64,000 nucleotides of DNA, taken from the NCBI GenBank assembly GCA_038749105.1, contig JBCDIM010000013.1, forward strand, positions 11,902 to 75,901. The letters are read 5' to 3'. Position 1 is the first letter of the stretch; each line of letters begins with the position of its first letter. Under the pieces are notes generated by a model. The model did no database searches. It was not told the DNA's origin and saw nothing but the letters and a program-made list of their open reading frames with translations. Both the position numbers and the translations under genes were made by a program. The stretch comes from JBCCOW01 sp038749105 (GTDB lineage: Bacteria > Planctomycetota > Phycisphaerae > Phycisphaerales > Phycisphaeraceae). Below, piece by piece: positions 51,638 to 58,237 of the stretch.

Positions 51638-52879
51638 GTGATGCCCACCACTCCGAGCACGACGCTTCGTAGCCGCGACGCGACGCGTCGCCGGCGCGTC
51701 GCGATCTGCCTGCTACTGCTCACGGCTTTCACAACCCACGCGCAACCCTCCACCGCTCCTAATCCACCCAGCTGGCAGCCCATCGCCCCGATGCCCCGCG
51801 CCCTTATCGGGCACGCCGCGTCTGCTGCCAACAACCGGCTCCTGGTCACCGGTGGCCTCTACGCCAGCACCACGCTCCAAGGCCCCAAGCCTGCCGCCTC
51901 CGCAGACGTCTTCGCCTACGACCCCGAACAAGACCGCTGGCAGGCACACGCCCAACTCCCCCGGGGCCGATTCAACCACGCCCAGATCATGCTCTCCGAC
52001 GGCCGTCTGCTCATTGTCGGCGGCAGCACCTACAACGACCAACGCCAACGGCGGCCGCTCGCCGGCTGCCTGCTCCTGGACCCCGAGACGGGCCAAATCG
52101 AACCCGGCCCCGAGCTGCCCGAACCGATGAGTGCCCCCACCGTGCATCGGGTGGGCGCGCTCGGCGAATCCCCGCCCAAGATCGTCGCCATCGGCGGCCG
52201 GTACGCCGCCGTCCTCCAAGGCGACCGGTGGCTGCCCATCAAGCTCCAACACCCCCGCACCAGCCACGCCGTGGTCCGCTTCTGGAACGGTACCGCCCTC
52301 GTCATCGGGGGCACCGGCCAGGACACCCTCGAGCTCGTGGATCTTCACGACCTCACCTCCGAACTCCTGCCCGTCCGTCTGCCCCAAGCCCTCGACGACC
52401 ACGCCGCGGTCAGCTTCGGTGGCGGCATCGCTGTCCTCGGCGGGCAGTACTCCCGCGGTGGCAACACCACCAGCGACACGCTCACCCTGGACCTCTCGCG
52501 CAGCCTCGGCCCACGTCAGTTCAAGCCCGGCCCCAGCCTCGGCGTCCCCCTCGGCATGGCCGACCACCGCACAGTCCCCTTCATCCCCGCCGACCAGCCC
52601 GACGCCCGGGCCTACCTGCTCATCGGCGGCGAGTCCCAGCTCGACGGCCAAGACACCGAGCTCGCCGACACCCGCATCGTCACCGGCCACCCGCTGCGCA
52701 TAACCACCGGCCCGACCCTCCCGCAACCCCACGACGACGCCGCCGTCGTCCCCCACTTCCGAGGCCACTCCTACGTCCTCGGCGGGGCGGTCACCCGCAC
52801 CGTCTTCGGGCGCACCGTCCCCGTCCCCGTGTCGTACGCCCACCGCCTCGACCTCACCCGCCTCCGCATCGAGCGTTGA
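51638..52879 (+). CDS. exported kelch-repeat protein
   Basis: A 413-residue exported beta-propeller. The signal peptide is residues 1-36; the basic segment SRDATRRRR (12-20) is encoded by a dispersed palindromic repeat and is followed by the hydrophobic core VAICLLLLTAF and cleavage near THA-Q. Kelch blades recur as W..IAPMPRALIGHAA..., RLLVTGGLYAST, RLLIVGGSTYND, GTALVIGGTG and GIAVLGGQYSRGG. It could be a sugar-binding or epimerase-like protein, but no catalytic residues are assigned. Begins four bases after tyrS; GTG 51638 or ATG 51641. Confidence 0.78.
   Translation: MMPTTPSTTLRSRDATRRRRVAICLLLLTAFTTHAQPSTAPNPPSWQPIAPMPRALIGHAASAANNRLLVTGGLYASTTLQGPKPAASADVFAYDPEQDRWQAHAQLPRGRFNHAQIMLSDGRLLIVGGSTYNDQRQRRPLAGCLLLDPETGQIEPGPELPEPMSAPTVHRVGALGESPPKIVAIGGRYAAVLQGDRWLPIKLQHPRTSHAVVRFWNGTALVIGGTGQDTLELVDLHDLTSELLPVRLPQALDDHAAVSFGGGIAVLGGQYSRGGNTTSDTLTLDLSRSLGPRQFKPGPSLGVPLGMADHRTVPFIPADQPDARAYLLIGGESQLDGQDTELADTRIVTGHPLRITTGPTLPQPHDDAAVVPHFRGHSYVLGGAVTRTVFGRTVPVPVSYAHRLDLTRLRIER
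51671..51695. repeat. dispersed palindrome (GCGACGCG-A-CGCGTCGC), copy 3, inside a coding region
   Basis: Identical over 25 bases to the copy at 11588-11612. It lies in the signal-peptide codons of the kelch protein. Confidence 0.75.
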
Positions 52880-52880
52880 C

Positions 52881-52895
52881 CCCCCCACGCGGGGG
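52881..52895 (+). terminator. GC hairpin after the kelch gene
   Basis: CCCCC-ACGC-GGGGG directly after the stop codon at 52879. There is no T-run, so termination is tentative. Confidence 0.35.
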
Positions 52896-52945
52896 CCATA
52901 TCTTGAAATGGCAAGGCCGCACCCTCTTTCTGTGACACCCCGCCG

Positions 52946-53974
52946 ATGCCCGACCCGCCCGATCCGCTTGCGGCCAAACCCAAACGCCGCTCCGGGCCCA
53001 GCTTTAAACGCTTCTTCACCCGCGGGCTCGGCGTCCTGCTGCCCACCCTAATCACCTTCGGCCTCGTCGTCTGGGCCTACGGCATGGTCTCCAACACCAT
53101 CGCCGAGCCGATCAACCGGCTCATCCGGTTTGCCATCGTCGAATACACCCCTTTCCCCGCAGCCACCGACCGCGACTTCGACGAGATCTTCGAACAGCTC
53201 GACCGCTCCATCCAGCGCGACTGGGAAAAGGTCGACGACATCAACCGACTCATCGCCAGCCAGAACAACCGCCTCTACACCACCGAGCAGTCCCTCGTCG
53301 AACAACGCGACTGGCTCCGCCAACGCCCCGAGGCTGTCACCCTCGCCCGGCGGCACCACCTGCTCGAACGCTGGGACGCCATCCGCATCGGCGAGTGGGT
53401 CGTCACCGACCTCATCGGGATCGCCGTCGCCATCGTCCTCATCTTCGTGGTGGGCGTCTTCCTGTCCAACCTCGTCGGCCGACGCCTGGTCAACAAGTCC
53501 GAAGAGCTCATCGCCCGCCTCCCCCTGGTCCGACGCGTCTACCCGTCGGTCAAGCAGGTCACCGACTTCTTCTTCGGGGAGTCTGAAACCCCCATCGAGT
53601 TCAACCGGGTTGTCGCCGTCCAGTACCCCCGCAAGGGCCTGTGGTCCGTCGGGCTCGTCACCGGCTCGACCATGAAACGCATCCAGCAGGAGGCCGGTGC
53701 CGAGTGCCTCACCGTCTTCGTCCCCAGCTCGCCCACCCCGTTTACCGGCTACGTCATCACCGTCCCCGTCCACGACACCATCGACCTGAACATCTCCATC
53801 GAAGACGCCCTGAAGTTTGCCGTCTCCGGCGGCGTGCTGATCCCGCCCAGCCAGCAGATCACCGAAGCCTCCGCCGCCGTGACCGACCTCGACCCCGACG
53901 GCACGACCGATCAGCCCGACGGCTCATCGAAACCCACCGACACCCCCCAGCCCGTTCCCTCCGCCAGCCCCTGA
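52946..53974 (+). CDS. DUF502 membrane protein
   Basis: A 342-residue inner-membrane protein of the DUF502 family, function unknown. Two membrane segments are visible: about residues 29-50 (GLGVLLPTLITFGLVVWAYGM) and about 155-175 (LIGIAVAIVLIFVVGVFLSNLVGRR). Between them is a charged stretch of about 100 residues, longer than usual and possibly coiled. The conserved LIARLPLVRRVYPSVKQVTDF and FRVVAVQYPRKGLWSVGLVTG-type block follow. The C terminus is Pro/Ser/Thr-rich. Upstream of hpf. Confidence 0.86.
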   Translation: MPDPPDPLAAKPKRRSGPSFKRFFTRGLGVLLPTLITFGLVVWAYGMVSNTIAEPINRLIRFAIVEYTPFPAATDRDFDEIFEQLDRSIQRDWEKVDDINRLIASQNNRLYTTEQSLVEQRDWLRQRPEAVTLARRHHLLERWDAIRIGEWVVTDLIGIAVAIVLIFVVGVFLSNLVGRRLVNKSEELIARLPLVRRVYPSVKQVTDFFFGESETPIEFNRVVAVQYPRKGLWSVGLVTGSTMKRIQQEAGAECLTVFVPSSPTPFTGYVITVPVHDTIDLNISIEDALKFAVSGGVLIPPSQQITEASAAVTDLDPDGTTDQPDGSSKPTDTPQPVPSASP

Positions 53975-54027
53975 ACCGGCCGGCTACGCGTTCTCGTCAC
54001 CCTTTCACCCCTTGCAGGAGCACGCCC

Positions 54028-54339
54028 TTGGACACCACCATCACCGGACGCCACATCGTCATCTCCGACGCCCTCCGCGAGTACGCCCTCGGCAAGGCCG
54101 CCAAGCTCCCGCACTTCTACGACCGGGTGAACCGTGTCGAGATCGTCGCCGACAAGCACGACTCGCACTCCTACCGCGTCGAGTTCGTCGCCCACGTCGA
54201 CGGCCACGAACACTTTGTCGCCCAGGCCCACCACGACGACCTCTACGCCGCCACCGACGCCTGCTCCGAAAAACTCATCCGCCAGATCCACGAATACAAA
54301 GCGCAGCGCCGCGACAGCAAGAAACACTCCCCGGTGTAA
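54028..54339 (+). CDS. hpf: ribosome hibernation promoting factor, short form
   Basis: HPF/RaiA-type protein of 103 residues that binds the 30S subunit and stalls ribosomes in slow growth. TTITGRHIVISDALREYALGKAAKLPHFYDRVNRVEIVADK and the conserved HVDGHEHFVAQAHHDDLYAATDACSEKLIRQIHEYKAQRR cover the whole domain. It lacks the C-terminal dimerisation domain of long HPF. The start is TTG, with AGGAG seven bases upstream. Clustered with ptsN and ptsH, as in the rpoN neighbourhood of other bacteria, but rpoN is absent here. Confidence 0.92.
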   Translation: MDTTITGRHIVISDALREYALGKAAKLPHFYDRVNRVEIVADKHDSHSYRVEFVAHVDGHEHFVAQAHHDDLYAATDACSEKLIRQIHEYKAQRRDSKKHSPV

Positions 54340-54370
54340 ACCGTCGCCCTCCACTAAACCCAAGTTCCTA

Positions 54371-54393
54371 CCCGCGACGCGATGCACCGCCGG
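54371..54393. repeat. degenerate copy of the dispersed palindrome
   Basis: CCCGCGACGCGATGCACCGC followed by CGGC matches the GCGACGCG...CGTCGCCGGC family in sequence, but the stem is broken. It is probably a decayed copy, between hpf and ptsN. Confidence 0.45.
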
Positions 54394-54419
54394 CGTGACA
54401 CCCCCGCCCCCGATGCGGC

Positions 54420-54425
54420 TACACT
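54420..54425 (+). promoter_or_regulatory. -10-like box (TACACT) of ptsN
   Basis: TACACT lies 31 bases before the ptsN ATG at 54457, so this gene would have a short leader, unlike the leaderless group. Confidence 0.3.
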
Positions 54426-54456
54426 CTCGGCGACCGCACCCCCAGAAATATCTTCC

Positions 54457-54930
54457 ATGAAGCTTTCCGATTTTGTCGCCCCCGAGGCCATCGTCCCCGA
54501 ACTGGTCGCCACCACCCGTGACGATGCCGTGGCCGAGCTCATCGACGCCCTCGTCGCCGCCGACCGCGTCCCCGCCGACCTCCGCGACGACCTGATCCAG
54601 CACATCCTCGACCGCGAAAAGCAGGGCTCAACCGGGTTCGGCAAGGGCGTCGCCGTCCCCCACGTCAAGCACGACAAGGTCACCGCCATGACCGCAGCCG
54701 TCGGCGTCTCCCACACCGGCGTCGAGTTCAACGCCCTCGACAAGGCCCCGGTCTTCTCCATCGTCCTCCTGGTCTCCCCCAAGAACGACCCCGACCCCCA
54801 CCTCCAGGCCATGGAGTCGATCTTCGCCCACCAACAGAACGACACCATCCGCAAGTTCCTCCGGCAGGCGACCACCGTCGATGCCGTCACCGACCTGCTC
54901 CAGGAAGCCGACAGCCAGCAGCTCGCCTAA
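54457..54930 (+). CDS. ptsN: PTS EIIA(Ntr)-type phosphocarrier domain
   Basis: A 157-residue PTS EIIA type-2 protein. STGFGKGVAVPHVKHDKV carries the phosphorylated His (VAVPH, about residue 70), and MTAAVGVSHTGVEFNALDKAPVFSIVLLVSP is the usual second half. It probably acts in the regulatory PTS-Ntr chain with the HPr encoded next; no sugar permease is present. Start ATG 54457. Confidence 0.9.
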   Translation: MKLSDFVAPEAIVPELVATTRDDAVAELIDALVAADRVPADLRDDLIQHILDREKQGSTGFGKGVAVPHVKHDKVTAMTAAVGVSHTGVEFNALDKAPVFSIVLLVSPKNDPDPHLQAMESIFAHQQNDTIRKFLRQATTVDAVTDLLQEADSQQLA

Positions 54931-54948
54931 GCACCCCAACCCCTCCTC

Positions 54949-54980
54949 AGCGAGCCGGGGCGTGTCGCCCCGGCCGACCC
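54949..54980. repeat. nested palindromic repeat, copy 2 (GAGCCGGGGCG family)
   Basis: AGCGAGCC, then stem CCGGGGCG-TGT-CGCCCCGG (54955-54973), then CCGACCC. It is the same element as at 3611, without the outer closing arm. Lies between ptsN and ptsH. Confidence 0.7.
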
Positions 54981-55023
54981 ACGGACGCCCCAAGCGCATC
55001 CGCCCGACCCCGCTGGAACCGAC

Positions 55024-55296
55024 ATGCCCGACGCGACCGCGAGCGTGACCATCACCAACAAGCTGGGCATGCATGCCCGGCCGGCGATGATGCTCGTCGA
55101 TGTCGCCAGCAAATACACCGCCGACATCAAGCTCTGCAAGGGCGATCAGGCCGTCGACGCCAAGTCCATCATGCAGCTCATGATGCTCGCCGCAGTCTCC
55201 GGCACCGAACTGCGTGTCGAAGCCACCGGCCCCGACGCCGCCGACGCTGTGAACGCCCTCAGACAACTCGTTGACTCCAAGTTCGACGAGGAGTGA
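55024..55296 (+). CDS. ptsH: HPr-family phosphocarrier protein
   Basis: A 90-residue HPr. The phospho-His is in NKLGMHARPAMMLVDVA (about residue 17), and AKSIMQLMMLAAVSG carries the Ser46-equivalent region (about 48). The two sites are those used by enzyme I and, where present, HPr kinase. Neither enzyme is in the window. It follows ptsN by 93 bases across a hairpin repeat. Confidence 0.94.
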   Translation: MPDATASVTITNKLGMHARPAMMLVDVASKYTADIKLCKGDQAVDAKSIMQLMMLAAVSGTELRVEATGPDAADAVNALRQLVDSKFDEE

Positions 55297-55303
55297 GTTC
55301 AGC

Positions 55304-55425
55304 CGCAAAGAGGCGCAAAAAGCACAAAGGAAAAACCGCTGACTTTATCAGCCACGATGCGACGCATCGCCGGTCCCTCCTCTGTCCTGTTTTGTGTTTT
55401 CTGCGACTCTTTGCGGCTCAATAAC
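55304..55425. repeat. inverted CTCTTTGCGGC repeat pair enclosing a palindrome
   Basis: AGCCGCAAAGAGGCGCAAAA (from 55308) faces TGCGACTCTTTGCGGCT (about 55400-55418) as inverted arms of roughly 30 bases. Between them, at 55350-55373, sits a copy of the dispersed palindrome, CGATGCG-A-CGCATCG. The composite fills the gap between convergent ptsH and proS and overlaps the last proS codons. Confidence 0.65.
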
Positions 55426-56953
55426 TCTTCGCCCACACCACCCGCTGCCGACTCGGCTCCCTCGTAAAAATACACTTCCCTTCCCCCCGCGCTTCCTCCG
55501 GCACATCCTCCGGCTCCGGCACACACCGGATCGTCACCCCCAGCTCCTTCTGCACCTTGTCGGCCACCGCCTCGTCGCCATTCCAATGCGCCCACGCAAA
55601 CCCGCCGTGGATCTCCGGCTGCTCCGCGTTCTTCGGCGTGAACCACTTCTCAAACTTATCTCTGCCGTTGACGAGCCGCGTCTTCTCGTCCCGGTACGCC
55701 TTCGCTTTCGCCAGCATCCCGTCCTGGATGTCCTGCAGGAGCGACGAGATCCCCTCGACAAACGCCCCCCGCGGCTGACCCGACTTCTCCTTCGCGGGCT
55801 TATCCCGCCGCCCCACAAACACGCTGTCGGCCGCCATATCCCGCGGGCCCACCTCGACCCGCACGGGGCAGCCCTTCTTGATCCACTGCCACTGCTTGTC
55901 ACCCCCGCGCAAATCCCGGCTGTCGATCTCCACCTCGACCGGCCGACCGTCGTAGCTCTGCCCGCGCAGGTCTTCCGCAAGCTGCTCGCAGTACGCCATC
56001 ACCGCCCCGGGATCATCGGCCTTGAACGTGATCGGCATGATCACCACATGCGTAGGTGCCAGCCGCGGCGGCATCGCCATCCCGTCATCATCCCCGTGCG
56101 TCATGATCAGCCCTCCGATCAGCCGTGTCGACACCCCCCAACTCGTCGTCCACGCATGTTGCCGCTGCCCGTCTTCCCCCAGATACATGATGTCCTGCGC
56201 CTTGGCGAAGTTCTGCCCCAGGAAGTGCGACGTCCCCGCCTGCAGCGCCTTGCCGTCCTGCATCATCGCCTCGATCGTGTACGTCTCCAGCGCCCCCGGA
56301 AACCGCTCGCCCGCCGTCTTCGCCCCCTTCAACACCGGCATCGCCATGTAGTTCTCCGCGAAGTCCGCGTACACGTCGTGCATCTTCCGCGTCTCCTCGA
56401 TCGCCTCGTCCCGCGTCGCGTGGGCCGTGTGCCCCTCCTGCCACAGGAACTCGGCCGTCCGCAGAAACATCCGCGTCCGCAGCTCCCACCGCATCACGTT
56501 TGCCCACTGGTTAATCAAGATCGGCAGGTCCCGGTACGACTCCACCCACTTCGCATAAGTCGCCCCGATGATCGTCTCGCTCGTCGGCCGGATAATCAGC
56601 GGCTCCTCCAGCTCCCCCGCCGGCCGCAGCCCGCCCTCCCCGTCGTCCTCCAGCCGGTGGTGCGTTACCACCGCACACTCCTTGGCGAACCCCTCGACGT
56701 GCTCCGCCTCCTTCTCTAGATAGCTCTTCGGGATCAGCAGCGGGAAGTACGCGTTCCGGTGCCCCGTCGCCTTGAACATCCCGTCCAGCACCCGCTGCAT
56801 ATTCTCCCACAACGCGTAGCCCCACGGCTTGATTATCATGCACCCCCGCACGTCCGACGGCTCCGCCATCTCCGCCGCCCGCACCACCTGCTGGTACCAC
56901 TCGGGGTAGTTCTCCTCCCGCGTGGGCACGATCGCTGTTTTCTGCTTCGCCAT
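55418..56953 (-). CDS. proS: prolyl-tRNA synthetase (archaeal/eukaryotic-type)
   Basis: Class II synthetase of 511 residues without the editing insertion of the usual bacterial type. Landmarks: NYPEWYQQVVRAAEMAEPSDVRGCMIIKPWGYALWENMQ, motif 2 region IIRPTSETIIGATYAKWVESYRDLPILINQWANVMRWELRTRMFLRTAEFLWQEGHTAH, motif 3 GVSTRLIGGLIMTHGDD, the anticodon-binding domain, and a C-terminal zinc-type domain ending VVWAKSY. ATG 56953 follows CATAAT by nine bases. A frame extension to 57001 is unsupported. Confidence 0.96.
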   Translation of the reverse strand: MAKQKTAIVPTREENYPEWYQQVVRAAEMAEPSDVRGCMIIKPWGYALWENMQRVLDGMFKATGHRNAYFPLLIPKSYLEKEAEHVEGFAKECAVVTHHRLEDDGEGGLRPAGELEEPLIIRPTSETIIGATYAKWVESYRDLPILINQWANVMRWELRTRMFLRTAEFLWQEGHTAHATRDEAIEETRKMHDVYADFAENYMAMPVLKGAKTAGERFPGALETYTIEAMMQDGKALQAGTSHFLGQNFAKAQDIMYLGEDGQRQHAWTTSWGVSTRLIGGLIMTHGDDDGMAMPPRLAPTHVVIMPITFKADDPGAVMAYCEQLAEDLRGQSYDGRPVEVEIDSRDLRGGDKQWQWIKKGCPVRVEVGPRDMAADSVFVGRRDKPAKEKSGQPRGAFVEGISSLLQDIQDGMLAKAKAYRDEKTRLVNGRDKFEKWFTPKNAEQPEIHGGFAWAHWNGDEAVADKVQKELGVTIRCVPEPEDVPEEARGEGKCIFTREPSRQRVVWAKSY

Positions 56954-56962
56954 AGAGCGGGG

Positions 56963-56968
56963 ATTATG
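56963..56968 (-). promoter_or_regulatory. -10 box (CATAAT) of proS
   Basis: Minus-strand CATAAT ends nine bases before the proS ATG, for a leader of at most two or three bases. Confidence 0.45.
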
Positions 56969-57024
56969 ACAGATCGGCAGGCCGAGGGAGCGGGTCGCCA
57001 AGTTCCTTTTCGCATCTGATCCTT

Positions 57025-57077
57025 CCCAATGCGCCTACGCACAAATCATGACCTAGAGGAGCTTTGTGCCCATTGGG
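57025..57077. repeat. inverted repeat upstream of the first gene cassette
   Basis: Outer arms CCCAATG/CATTGGG (57025-57031, 57071-57077) and inner arms GCACAAA/TTTGTGC (57039-57045, 57063-57069) form a two-step hairpin with a seven-base bulge. It lies in the AT-richer stretch next to the cassette promoter. Role unknown. Confidence 0.5.
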
Positions 57078-57101
57078 CGATCTTGTATGCTCCTTGATAT
57101 A
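57073..57101 (+). promoter_or_regulatory. sigma70-like promoter of the first cassette gene
   Basis: TTGGGC (57073-57078), 17-base spacer, GATATA (57096-57101), about 35 bases before the ATG at 57139. It partly overlaps the inverted repeat. Confidence 0.4.
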
Positions 57102-57127
57102 GGAACGATCTCGTTTACTTAATCACT

Positions 57128-57134
57128 GTTAAGT
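57128..57134 (+). other. integron-type core site GTTAAGT (left cassette junction)
   Basis: GTTAAGT fits the GTTRRRY recombination site and lies four bases before the first cassette ATG. The second cassette has GTTAGGT five bases before its ATG. No full attC precedes it, so it may be an attI-like or decayed junction. Confidence 0.35.
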
Positions 57135-57138
57135 CGCA

Positions 57139-57699
57139 ATGAACGAAACCGAATCATATATTGCTGATCAGATTCGACTCCGTGTGTGGTCCGGTCTTTG
57201 CGAACACGATGAAGTCCAAGAAATGATCTCAGATATCCTCGAAGAGGATGCCGACGAGCAAATGCTGCGCGAGCTTGTTGCCGTGGAATTCGACCGTAAG
57301 TCTGAGTCAGAGAAATCATGGCCTGATCGAACTGACTTCGACCGACTTGACGCTGCGTTCAGTTCCTTGCGCCAACGGGGAATCATCGCCATACATAACG
57401 CTGGCTGGGACAAGAGCGAAGCGTTCCACAACTGCCTGGAAGAGTTTCGTGCGCAAGGGAAGCCGGAGCATCTTTTCGGGATTTGCTATTACACCTCACA
57501 GGATATCGATGGGGCCATCAATGGCCGCGGTATATATCTCGGGTACAGCTCGACCCGGCCTGAAATGGAAGAGTCCGACGCCGTGCGTGCAGGTACGCTG
57601 ATCTGTTCTGAACTTGAGAAAGTAAGACTCCAAACAGAATGGGGTGGCAATGCACAATCCAGAATCAAGGTAGATCTGGTTTGGCAGAAACGCGGGTAA
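57139..57699 (+). CDS. gene-cassette protein, DUF6891-like
   Basis: A 186-residue soluble acidic protein of unknown function. IADQIRLRVWSGLCEHDEVQEMISDI, FDRLDAAFSSLRQRGIIAIHNAGWDKSEA and LFGICYYTSQDIDGAINGRGIYLGYSS recall DUF6891 proteins. Base composition is clearly less GC-rich than the surrounding genes. It is followed 13 bases later by an integron attC site and preceded by a GTTAAGT core site, so it is best read as a mobile gene cassette. Start ATG 57139. Confidence 0.72.
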   Translation: MNETESYIADQIRLRVWSGLCEHDEVQEMISDILEEDADEQMLRELVAVEFDRKSESEKSWPDRTDFDRLDAAFSSLRQRGIIAIHNAGWDKSEAFHNCLEEFRAQGKPEHLFGICYYTSQDIDGAINGRGIYLGYSSTRPEMEESDAVRAGTLICSELEKVRLQTEWGGNAQSRIKVDLVWQKRG

Positions 57700-57712
57700 G
57701 GCCATGCGAGCT

Positions 57713-57822
57713 GCCTAACCAACTGCTGCAGTTGACCGGCCGCGCCCGCGATTGATAATGGTGTTGTTGGTTTGAAGCCCCCTCTCCGCGGGCGGCCGGC
57801 AACTGAGCCTTTTACGTTAGGT
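57713..57822 (+). other. integron attC recombination site
   Basis: R'' GCCTAAC (57713-57719) and R' GTTAGGT (57816-57822) bracket 110 bases and pair over six of seven positions. The inner L stem pairs CAGTTG with CAACTG (57729-57734/57800-57805). After one bulged A (57735) it continues CCGGCC/GGCCGG and, after an unpaired GC, GCCCGCG/CGCGGGC. The single extrahelical base and internal loop are the hallmark of attC hairpins used by IntI. No integrase gene lies in the window. Confidence 0.78.
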
Positions 57823-57827
57823 GCCTA

Positions 57828-58157
57828 ATGCACTCCGGGCATGACGAGCAACGCCAAGCCGTCATCGACGACCTAAAGGCAGTAGGTGTTTTGCATCGCT
57901 ATCGCTTGCTTCTGTTGGGTGCCTCTGACGAGAAAGCTGCCGGGCGTCTTCTGCCGTTCCTGATCGTATTCATCATGCTGCCGGTCGGCGTCGGGGCTCT
58001 GGTCGAAACATACCTTGGCGTTTGGACTTTCGCGGTCGTATTCGCCGTGTTTGTACTTGACGTTTGGCTGTTTCTGAAGGTGCTTCGATGGGCGGGCCTG
58101 CATGGGCTTACGATTGCTCGGTTACGGAACGGCACCTACACCACCGGCCGCAGTTGA
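57828..58157 (+). CDS. gene-cassette small membrane protein
   Basis: A 109-residue protein with no recognised family. A polar N terminus (HSGHDEQRQAVIDDLKAVGVLHRYRLLL) is followed by two membrane segments, about residues 42-62 (LPFLIVFIMLPVGVGALVETY) and 65-86 (VWTFAVVFAVFVLDVWLFLKVL). The C-terminal tail is basic. The ATG lies five bases after the attC core site GTTAGGT, and its TGA stop falls inside a second, truncated attC-like arm. This supports a second cassette in the same orientation. Confidence 0.6.
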   Translation: MHSGHDEQRQAVIDDLKAVGVLHRYRLLLLGASDEKAAGRLLPFLIVFIMLPVGVGALVETYLGVWTFAVVFAVFVLDVWLFLKVLRWAGLHGLTIARLRNGTYTTGRS

Positions 58158-58172
58158 CCGGCCACGCCTGCG
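58134..58172 (+). other. truncated attC-like arm after the second cassette
   Basis: CAGTTGACCGGCC (58151-58163) is identical to 13 bases of the left arm of the 57713 attC and is followed by a similar ACGCCTGCG. A degenerate R''-like ACCTACA precedes it. The right arm and R' site are not found, so the array end is decayed. Confidence 0.5.
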
Positions 58173-58237
58173 CGAGATCGCTGAGTGATCGGCGGGATTC
58201 AGTATCCACGTATGGGCGATAACTGTGGGCAGCCCGT

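Noticed and set aside
57025..57134. The hairpin upstream of the first cassette read as a second complete attC
   Set aside because: Its arms do not end in matching R boxes and it lacks the single-bulge L stem. Only the GTTAAGT core site near the ATG fits.
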